From Rhizophagus irregularis (lineage: Eukaryota > Glomeromycota > Glomeromycetes > Glomerales > Glomeraceae): DNA of 64,000 nt. How positions within the stretch are numbered: position 1 is the stretch's first letter; each line of letters opens with the position of its first letter. The notes below the pieces were generated by a model. The model was not told where the DNA came from and searched no databases. It was given only the letters and a program-made list of their open reading frames with translations. The stretch covers positions 1,240,001 through 1,304,000 of the forward strand of contig NC_089450.1 of the NCBI RefSeq assembly GCF_026210795.1. The letters run 5' to 3'. Shown here piece after piece: positions 45,668 through 54,920 of the stretch. Position numbers and translations under genes: made by a program.

Positions 45668-47521
45668 TAAGGATGGTGCCGCAAATATGTAATTGCGGAA
45701 TAATTGCGATTTACGGTATTGCGGAACATTGCAGATTTTTAAATCTAAAAATCCGCAAATCCGCAAATCCGCAATTATCCGCAATCCCGCAAATATTCCG
45801 CAAAAGAAACTTTCTTTTTTTTAATAAAATATAATTACTACTAAAAAAAAAAATATTTCTATTTATTATTAATAATAAAAGAAATTATTTTACATAAAAA
45901 AAAATTAAAAAAAACGCTGGAACCTATAGTTCTGGCGTTTTAATTAAAAAAAATTTAAAAGAAACTGCCAGAACCTATAGTTCCGGCGTTTTTACATAAA
46001 AAAAAATTAAAAGAAACCGCCGGAACTTATAGTTCCAGCGTTTTAATTAAAAAAATTTAAAGAAAACGCCGGAACCCATAGTTCTGGCGTTTTTATTAAA
46101 AAAATTTAAAAGCGCTGGAACTCATAGTTCCAGGCGTTTTTATAATAAAATTAAAAGCGCTAGAACAGTTCCGGCGTTTTTAATTAAAAAATTAAAAGAA
46201 AACGCTAGAAAACCTTAGTTCCGGCGTTTTTTATTAAAAAAAATTAAAAGAAAACGCCGGAACGCTTAGTTCCGGCGTTTTTATTAAAAAAAAAATTAAA
46301 AGAAAACGCCGGAACTTATGGTTCCGGCGTTTTTATTAAAAAAAAAATTAAAAAAGAAAAGCTTAGGAATTCAGTTCGGCGTTTTTTATTAAAAAAAAAT
46401 TAAAGAAAACGCGGAACCTTAGTTCCGGCGTTTTTATTAAAAAAAAATTGAAAAAGCCAATTGGACCGGCGTTTTTATTCAAAAAAAAATTAAAAAGAAA
46501 ACGCGGAACCTTCCAGCGTTTTTCTTAAAAAAACTAAAAAGCAAAACGCCGAACCTTAGTTCCGGCGTTTTATTTTATAAAAAAATTAAAAAAAACGCCA
46601 GAGCATATAGTTCCGGCGTTTTTACATAAAAAAATTCAAAGAAAACGCCGGAACCTATAGTTCCGGCGTTTTTACATAAAAAAAATTCAAAAGAAAACGC
46701 CAGAACTTATAGTTCCGGTGTTTTTACATAAAAAAAATTCAAAAGAAAACGCCGGAACCTATAGTTCCGGCATTTTTACATAAAAAAATTAAAGAAAATG
46801 CCAGAACCCATAGTTCTGGCGTTTTTATATAAATAAATTAAAAGAAAACGCCGAACCTTGGGTTCCCGGCGTTTTTTACATAAAAAATCAAAAGAAAAAC
46901 GCCGGAGCACATATTCCGGCGTTTTTATATAAAATAATTAAAAGAAAACGCCGAAACCTTAGTTCCGGCGTTTTTATTAAAAAAAAATTTAAAGAAAATG
47001 CCGGAACCTTAGTTCCAGCGTTTTTACATAAAAAAATCAAAAGAAAACGCCGGAACCTATAGTTCCAACGTTTTTACATAAAAAAAATTCAAAAGAAAAT
47101 GCCGGAACCTATAGTTCCGGCGTTTTTACATAAAAAAAATTCAAAAGAAAATGCCGGAACTTATAGTTCCGGCGTTTTTACATAAAAAAATCAAAGAAAA
47201 CGCCGGAACCCATAGTTCCGGCGTTTTATATAAATAAATTAAAAGAAAACGCCGGAACCTATAGTTCCGGCGTTTTTATATAAAATAATTAAAAGAAAAC
47301 GCCAGAACCCATAGTTCCGGCGTTTTTATTAAAAAAAATTAAAAAATATACCGGAAGCAATAGTTCCAGCATTTTTGTATAAAAAACCTATTAGTTCTGG
47401 TGTTTTTTGTATGTAAGAAAACACCAAAACCGAATTGCGGAATTACGGGCTACTAACCGCAATTCAACTTCAAAATCCGCAATATTGCGGAATTTGAAAA
47501 TCATTTGCGGACCCATCCTTA
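45668..47521. mobile_element. hAT-type element with hairpin-array cargo
   Basis: Exact 8-bp flanks CTTTCAAG (45660-45667 and 47522-47529). Ends TAAGGATGGTGCCGCAAAT and, inverted, TAAGGATGGGTCCGCAAAT (two mismatches). Just inside the ends GCGGAAT/ATTGCGG and CCGCAAT words recur as subterminal repeats. No transposase: the interior is almost wholly the hairpin array 45905-47410. Length 1854 bp. It splits the hAT3 transposase gene. Confidence 0.93.
45905..47410. repeat. About 30 tandem hairpins (AACGCCGGAACC/GGTTCCGGCGTT type)
   Basis: Each unit is a near-perfect palindrome AACGCCGGAAC, 4-6 nt loop (often CTATA), GTTCCGGCGTT, followed by an A/T spacer such as TTTACATAAAAAAATTCAAA. I count about 30 units, period roughly 45-52 bp. 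Compensating changes appear in some stems (GCCAGAAC with GTTCTGGC near 46805), and decay in the middle (46340-46520). The stems are GC-rich in an otherwise AT-rich region. Confidence 0.92.
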
Positions 47522-48399
47522 CTTTCAAGTGACATATTACTTATACCTAATAAAAATGCATCCTTTATATTACTTTCCGTATGTGAATCTTGTGTTTGAA
47601 TAAAATCAATTATAATATTTTGTAAGTTCCATTCTTTATTGATAAAATGTGCAGTTATTGATAAAAATGATTTGGTTGAAGGGCTGGTCCAACAATCCAT
47701 GGTAAAAGAAACTTTACCAGGAAGATCTTTAAGAAGTGCTTTCATTTTTACTTTATCTTCCTCATAATAAGTCATAATTTTATTTTTTATTGTATCAGCA
47801 CTAGGAATTTTTACTGATGGATGAAGGGAATGTACAAAATTAATAAAATAATTTTCTTCAACAATCGTGAATGAATGCTGATGAATAACAATCCATCTAA
47901 TAAGAATCTTCATCATTATATCTTTATCATATAACCACTAGTTACAATATAAATTTGTTATTAAAATTATTAAAATAATTTTTTTATAAAATAAAAAAAT
48001 GGTGTATTTACCTTTGATTCATTTAACATATCTAAAATACTTTTATTGACTTTTTGATTACCTTCAGTTAGTAATTTTGTAGCGTGAAACTTCTTTAAAT
48101 GCTTTGAAATTCCGAAGTAGTACGAAGCGAACATATATATGTTTTATGGCAGTAATTACAATTAGCTTTTTTATTATTTTTATAATCTGGATCTTTTGTA
48201 AAATGATTCCAAACATAACTTCCTGAACTTGCTGTAATTTCTGACAATTGCAATTCCATGACATCACTTAACCTTCTTGTATTGAAGCTTTTGATTGATC
48301 TACTTCATTATCTGAAGTATGTTGACTTTCACCATTATCTGAATCCATAATATCTTTAAATGAACAATTAAAAGTATATTTAGAGCCAATTAAAAAAGA

Positions 48400-49650
48400 A
48401 TAAAGGATCAAAATGAAAAAAAAATAAAATTTTTTTTTTAAGAATGAAAAAAAGATGGAATGGAGATCAATCCGAAAAAAAAATTTTTTTTTTTAAAAGA
48501 TAAAGGGAAAACGAAAAAAATATATATAAAGTATATTTTTAAAGATGAAAAAAAAAATAAAACGAAATGAGAAAAAAAAATTTTTAAAAATTTTTAAAGG
48601 AAAAACGAAAAAAAAATAAAATATTTTTTTTTAATGATACTGATGAGAGAAAGAAAAACGAAATAAAAAAAACGAAATTAAAATAAAAGAAAAAAAATAA
48701 AACTTTTTTTTTAAGAAAAGGAAACCCGAAAAAAAATATTTTTTTTTTTAAGAAAATTTTTTAACGAATGGAGAGGAACTTAAAAAAAAAGATGGAAGAT
48801 CAAAATAAAAAAAAATAAAATTTTTTTTTTAAGAATGAGAAAGAGATCAATAAAACAAAAAAAAAAATATTTTTTTTAAGATGAAAGAAAAAGATAAAAC
48901 GAAATGAGAAAAAAGATGAAGGGAAAAAAATAAAAAAAAATAAAAATATTTTTTTGAGAATAAACGAAAAAAATAAGAAAAAAAAATTTTTTTTAAAAAA
49001 TTTTAAAATTTTTAACGAATGGGGGGAATTGTAAAGGGAAAAACGAAATTAAAGTAAAAGAAAAAAAATAAAAAATGTTTTTTTTTAAGAAAGGAACTGC
49101 AAAGGAAAAATAAAAAAAATAAAATATATGTATATATATATATTTTTTTTAAGAATACTGACAAAATAAAGGGAAAAAACGAAAAAAAATAAAAATATTT
49201 TTTTTTTAAGAGAAAAAAAATAAAACGAAAAAAAAATAAGAAAAAAAAATTTTTTTAAAATTTTTTAACGAATGGAGGGAATTGTAAAGGGAAAAACGAA
49301 ATTAAAAAGAAAAAAAAAATATTTTTTTTTAAGAAAGGAACTGCAAAGGAAAAAAAATAAAATAAAATATATGTATATATATTTTTTTTTAATACTGATG
49401 ATGAGAGAAAAAAAATAAAACGAAAAAAAAAATAAGAAAAAAAAATATTTTTTTTAAAAATTTTTTAACGAATGGAGGGAATTGCAAAGGGAAAAAACGA
49501 AATTAAAGTAAAAGGAAAAAAATAAAACTTTTTTAAGGAATAAAGAGAAAACTGAAAAAAAATATATTTTTTTTAAGAAAATTTTTTAACGAATGGAGAG
49601 AAACTGCAAAGGAAAAATAAAAAAAACAATATATATTTTTTTAAAAATAC
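48400..49650. repeat. A/T-rich degenerate tandem array in hAT3
   Basis: Repeated units containing AACGAATGGAGGGAATTG, AAAGGGAAAAACGAAATTAA and AAAAAAATATTTTTTTTTAAG, with a unit of roughly 100-250 bp. Each has A-run followed by T-run so that it can fold. It lies between the right subterminal array and the start of the transposase gene, in the likely 5' region of that gene. No coding potential. Confidence 0.7.
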
Positions 49651-49789
49651 CAATATAACTACACTCCGGACTAATAAAAAACAATATATAAAATTTCTTT
49701 TTAAAAAAAGTTGGTGTTTAGACGAAAAAAAAAAAAACCTGATATATTAGGTGGAGCCCGTGGCCAGAAATGAAAGCCACAAAAGCCAA

Positions 49790-50010
49790 ATCCGAGATCT
49801 GAATCAGATCTGTCGGATCTGATCTGAACAGATTCAGATTTGAGTAAGTCTGATGCGAATCGATCGCGTGATCAGATTTGATCAAAGCTTTGTCCGATCT
49901 GTTCGGATCAAAAAATTTTTGATCTGAATCCGAATTGCAGATCAAATACAATTAATCTGATCCGAGTCTGACAGATCAGATTCGGATCAAATCTGATCAG
50001 ATCAGATTTT
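49790..50010. repeat. Right subterminal GATCTGA array of hAT3
   Basis: About fifteen GATCTG/CAGATC words, more diverged than the left array (also TCGGATC forms), ending 13 bp before the right terminus. Paired with 43357-43570. Confidence 0.78.
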
Positions 50011-50129
50011 TTTCGGAGCACTAGCAGTTAATAATAAGAAATGAATATTTTGCAATAAATCCATTATAAAATGATAAAATGAATAAAATTTCGTCATAAA
50101 TCTATATAAGATTCAATCATTATGTTCAG

Positions 50130-51924
50130 TCGGGCGTATTTTGAGTTTTGTATGCCCATTCCAGAGCATTTTTAGGGTGTCATGAGGTGATACAATAGCT
50201 TTTGTCATCATGGTTTCTTCCCCTCATTAATTGCGCTATCTGTAGAAAAAACCAAGATGTTTCGGAGAAAATGGATAAGCTGTAAAGTCATAAAGTCACT
50301 AAAACAAATAAAATTAGTTGATGTTTTTAATAAAATATTATAAAAAAAGATTATTATACCTCATCAGAACGCTAACTCAAGTTATAAACAATAATTATCT
50401 GTTGTTCTTTATCCATTTCTAAGTCTTCAGGTGAATGGTAGTGAGTATCTTTCAGAATGTTTAGGACCTTTATCTTATCATAATCTTTTACTCAATCATC
50501 ATTACGTTTGAAAAGTGAAATAGTACCTTTGACTCTATGCAATTTTTTCTGAAATATAATGAATGTTTAGTATCAATTTCGAAATGACAGATTCTAATAT
50601 CGCTCAATCTGTTGTTTTTATGCAGTCTTCTGTTATCTTTATCAATTACACTTCACTCAACATATAAAAGTCATACTCTATGATGCTTATACGAAGGACT
50701 AAATTGAGGCTTCATGGAAGTAATCAATCGTGATATTAATTGTCGTAAAATGTCCGCATTCATCTTGTTTGTAAATTTTTTGTCATATCTTAATGTTAAT
50801 TCAGGAGGCATTGTTTTTAATATTACCTTCATTTCAGTCTATAATAATTTATAAAAGATTCGTAAGAAGGATATTCAAATCGTGTAAAATGCAAAATCTG
50901 TTCATCTCTAATGAACTCTAGCATTTTTTTTGTCAGTTTTATAATCGCATCATTTTGGCTCAATATTTGTGATTTGAGATTATTAATCTTGGCTCAAAGA
51001 ACTTCATTTTTATGATTGATATACTTATTATGCGAATGTAATTTGATATAATCTTGCCAAAGTTCATTTAATTCGCCTTTAATTTCTTTTAACTCTCTAT
51101 AAACCTCACACATTCTGCTTTATAAATAAGCTTGCTCATTGCGAAGCTGACTATGTTCTAAATAACGTGAAATATTTGATAAAAATTCGTTAAGTACATT
51201 AAAATGTGTCACAGTTCATTACCTCTCTTCAACTTTTCATAATCACTATTATTGTATCTATATGCCAATGATTCTGATGGTTCAACAGGACTCGAAGAAA
51301 AATCATATGGTAAAAACTCTCATGATAAGGAATCCCTGTGCGGCATTCAAGATAAAGACAATTCTCGTGGTTTAATAGTTCTGGTATGTTCAAAAGAACT
51401 TTTCGGAAAATGCGCATTGGCCATTTCTTTATTGGTATGAGATTCTTCCAGATCTTGACTTGTTTTTGAGATAGAACTTGACTTATATCAAGAACAAATG
51501 GATCTCAATAATTTTTTTGGTAAACTTGGCCGGTAGCAGTAGTTGAAATTTGTTCACGAACTACTTTGATGATTTCTACATCATCGGACAGTTTGTCTTT
51601 ACTTGCTGCAGATTTTTCGTATTGATTCGTTTCTGTATTGATAAATTTTTTTGATATAGTAAGTATAAATGATACACCTTTGAATAATGGAATGGAATAA
51701 TGTAAAACAATCAATATATCAACTTTTTTGGGGGTAGAAGTTTGTCCAGTATTAGGAGTAGTTGAAATTTGTCCAGTATTAGGAGTAGTTGAAGTTTGTC
51801 CAGTACTAGGAGTAGTTGAAGTTTGTCTAGTATTAGGAGTAGTTGAAATTCGGTTCCGGTTCACTTTCTTAGATGCTTTGTGAAGTTTTCTTTTATTTGA
51901 CGATTTTTTCTTGTTTTGGCTCAT
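50130..51924 (-). pseudogene. Unidentified coiled-coil gene, decayed
   Basis: It starts at 51924 with a basic N-terminus (MSQNKKKSSNKRKLHKASKK), then four tandem 8-residue repeats of the type TTPNTGQT (51840-51730) and a hydrophobic stretch LIVLHYSIPLFKGVSFILTI. After a frame change come SKTSQDLEESHTNKEMANAH and ECRTGIPYHESFYH (51480-51300). Next is a coiled-coil-like part (VYRELKEIKGELNELWQDYI, KINNLKSQILSQND, about 51110-50910), MPPELTLRYDKKFTNKMNAD (50815-50750), VKGTISLFKRNDD near 50530 and a last part (FSTDSAINEGKK) near 50235. Stops separate the pieces, some perhaps introns. I do not recognise the family. Confidence 0.4.
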
Positions 51925-53876
51925 TTCTATATATCAATAAATTTTCTTACGGTTAAAATAGGAAATTGCAAATCAAAAGTAATTATATATCATATGGTCG
52001 AAAGTTACAAATTACCAGTAATTATGAAAATGAAATAAAATTTTATAAGTTTACTAGGATTCACCTGTTATATTAAATTATAATAAAAAATTTTTATTGA
52101 AAAATTTCTGGATAAACAACATTATAAGTATAATTGATTAAATTTGCATTATCTCCTAATTGTTTAATAATAAGAATTTTTAAATTTTTTCTTGATGTTA
52201 TTCTTGAACATGCAACATATAATTGCCCATGAGAAAATACAGGAGTTGGAAAATACAAACCAACCCAATTTAATGATTGTCCCTGAGATTTATTAATAGT
52301 CATTGCAAATGCTGGTTGTACTGGAAATTGACAACATTTTTAAGAGTAAAAGGAAAATTAGTATTTGAAGGTGATAAAGTAATACATGGAATAAAAGTAT
52401 ATAATCCAGCATGTTTTCCAGTAATAATTTCTGCTTTAATAACATGCTTTTGAAAAGAATGACAAATTAATCTAGTTCCATTACAAAGACCATCAGATGG
52501 ATTAAGATTACGTAATAATATAATTGGAGATCCTATTTTTAATGATAATTTATGAGGAGGAAGTCCTCCAATAGTTAAAGAATTAAGAAATTCTATTGGA
52601 TACTGATGTTCTGGATTTGTTTATTCTTCAATTATATCAGCACTATAATATTCAACTGCTTCTCCAGGAAACTGATTCATAATAATAGTATTAACATTAT
52701 TAACATCAACATTTTTTAGAGTAAGTATAGCACGTTCAACCAAATATTGAGGATTAAAATGAGTTGTAAAATTAGAATAAATAAAATTAATAAGATCATT
52801 AATATTTTGTGATGATAAAATAATATCATTAGGAAGTCGAATAATATTACTCTTCAACTTTAAGTAACCATTCAGCAAATTCCTTTTGTTCAGCAGCATC
52901 AGGTTGATTTTCTGTACGAAATAAACGCATATTAATCTTCAATGTTATTAATTTTACATAAGCATATCTATATGTCATTGGAGCTTCATCCCATATAATA
53001 AGTTTTGCAATTTGTAAAAGTGAAGCTAAATCTGAATTATGTTTTATAGAACAGGTAGAATCTTCATGGATATTAATAGGAATTTTAAAACAGGAATGAG
53101 CTGTTTGACCACCTGGTAAAAGAAGTGCAGCAATACCTGAAGAAGCTACAGCAAGAGCAATATCTCCATTTGAACGAACTTTTCCAAGTAAAGTACTATA
53201 TTATATTATTATTAGTATATATATATATATTGTATTATTAATAATTAGTAAATTAAAATAAAAAAATGCTTACTTATATAAAAAGGTCTTTCCAGTTCCA
53301 CCTGGACCATCCACAAAAAAAATATCAGAAGTATTATTTTCTACAGCTGTAATAATTTTTTTAAATGCAGCTTGCTGATCTATATTTAAACAGGAAAAAT
53401 TATCTTCAGTAGATTTTGCAAGCTCTTCAATTTCATATTGTTGTTCTTCTCTAATTAAACGATTAGTATTTTGTTCATTATTAGGAAATAGGCATATTTG
53501 GAAATTCACTAAGATTTTTTCCATATTTACTTAAAATAGATTGCAAATGATAAAGAGCTCTATTACGTATATCATCTGTAAGTTCTAAAGTCATATTTCT
53601 AGTATTTTGACGAACTTGAAAAAGAATATCATCACTAAGAGTTGTTACTTCACAAAATAAAAGCAAAATAACAAATAATTTGTAATTGTGTTCCAGTTTG
53701 TACTTGTTCAGCTTCCTTTAAACATTGATCCCATTCTTCATCATTTTGCAATAAGCCTAAAGCAATACATGCTTCTTATAAATAATTCCATTTACTGTAC
53801 GAAGATTTTCAAAAGAAGTAGCACCACAAATAATATTAAGTAACATTTTTAATTGCCGATCTGCATGTGATCGATA

Positions 53877-54920
53877 GAATTTACATAGTAAAATGCGGCG
53901 TTATATTAATTAATAAAAAAAATGCCGTTTGAGATCTCTGTTTCCCCAAGAAACAACAACGTCAAATACATACATAACTTCCAAAAAACTTGTTGCAACT
54001 GGCGCTATTATATCAGAATTTCATTATTATGTCCATATTTATATGACTTGTTTATTATTTTTTAAAAAAAATTCAAGATAACTATTCCTATTTTGAGATT
54101 ACACTAAAACTTAATAAAAGTCCTTTTATTATTCATATATTTCATTATATTCATATTTTTTACAAACTGGACATATTTGTGAAAGAAAAAGAGATATAAA
54201 AGTGCGTAGTGTTATTAAAAATGTAATAGTTGACAGAAATAATAATCAAAAAAAGTTTTATAAGCATCAAAGAAAAGTTAAAGAGCTAGAACTTGTTTAT
54301 ACCATAGAAGTAAAATAGTAGTAAATACTATGAAATCTCCGTTTCCCACATATAAAACTTTATAAACTGCAAAGAAAAAAAACTTTTTATAAAAAAATTT
54401 TTTTTTTCTAAGATCTTAAACGTATATTGCAGGTGTTAAATTACGTAATTGTATAACAATATGGTTGCATTTTATTTGATATAAAAACTAGGGATTGGAA
54501 CCGTTCAAAAAAACCTTAACCGGTTAAAAACCGGTTAACCAAGAGTCCTAACCGGTTAATAACCGGTTAATATTAAAAATATTTTAAAAACTTTTTTTAC
54601 TGCAAATTGTACCAATTTTTGATTTTACTTGCATATTTAGTTATAGGAAAACTATATATTACTAAAATTATTATAAATAAATAGAAAAAAATTCAGCATT
54701 AAAACTTCAAGTTTAGGAACACGTGGCCGCAATTTACATGTCTCTGGGCCACATTATATAAATCTGACTAGAATTATGATAAATATAGTTTTAACCGGTT
54801 AACCAATTTTCAAAATCCTTTAACCGGTTAACATTAACCAGTTCCAATCCCTAATAAAAACATGATAGACATGGCTTATATTATATATAAATGTTGCGCC
54901 ACATTTTATTATATAAATTC
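53877..54920. mobile_element. 1.04-kb inverted-repeat element in the Helitron gene
   Basis: Ends GAATTTACATAGTAAAATGC and, inverted, GAATTTATATAATAAAATGT (three mismatches over about 24 bp including GGCG beyond). Flanked by TA inside a palindromic context (ATCGATA on the left, TATCGAT on the right), so the duplication may be TA (mariner-like) or ATCGAT. Interior AT-rich, no transposase recognised; a hAT-type MITE sits in it. Confidence 0.75.
54489..54853. mobile_element. 365-bp hAT-type MITE (TAGGGATTGGAAC ends)
   Basis: Exact 8-bp flanks ATAAAAAC at 54481-54488 and 54854-54861. Ends TAGGGATTGGAACCG and, inverted, TAGGGATTGGAACTGG. Subterminal AACCGGTTAA palindromes occur at least six times near both ends. 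It is nested in the element 53877-54920, which is nested in the Helitron. Confidence 0.93.

Larger units (their letters stand above)
44157..48267 (-). pseudogene. hAT3 transposase gene (BED finger to hAT C-terminal domain)
   Basis: Minus-strand order: BED-type finger (SYVWNHFTKDPDY, then NCNYCHKTYICSLRT, 48240-48090; a later stop breaks it), ENYFINFVHSLHP and KVSFTMDCWTSPSTKSFLSI with the first catalytic Asp (47916-47530), GITTDNASNN with the second Asp and IRCFAHSINLSVKEAL (45567-45380), DVPTRWNSTFDMIKRAL (about 45215-45150), an acidic loop DDDDEDDDEENEENN and STILDPRLKLKYY (44943-44590), and the dimerisation region DPLEWWKVNESQFPHLSQMA to PATSVPSEQSFS (44360-44230). Several AT-rich gaps look like small introns (for example TTTTATTTAG before 45570). 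Only a few disruptions are visible, so this is the best preserved transposase in the window; whether any copy is active is unknown. The 45668-47521 insertion lies 4 bp before the probable end of an exon. Confidence 0.85.
43343..50023 (-). mobile_element. hAT transposon hAT3 with 8-bp duplication
   Basis: Flanks GCAGTCAA (43335-43342) and GCAGTTAA (50024-50031) are an 8-bp duplication with one change. Ends TAGTGCTCCTAACAG and, inverted, TAGTGCTCCGAAAAA. Both ends carry dense GATCTGA subterminal repeats (43357-43570 and 49790-50010), the usual place for hAT transposase binding. A hAT transposase gene lies on the minus strand. Length 6681 bp, of which 1862 bp is a later insertion (45668-47521 plus the duplicated target). 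Confidence 0.92.

Noticed and set aside
45905-47410. CRISPR-like array (regular repeats with spacers)
   Set aside because: The repeats are palindromic with low-complexity A/T spacers, the region is eukaryotic transposon DNA, and the array is bounded by hAT-type inverted ends.
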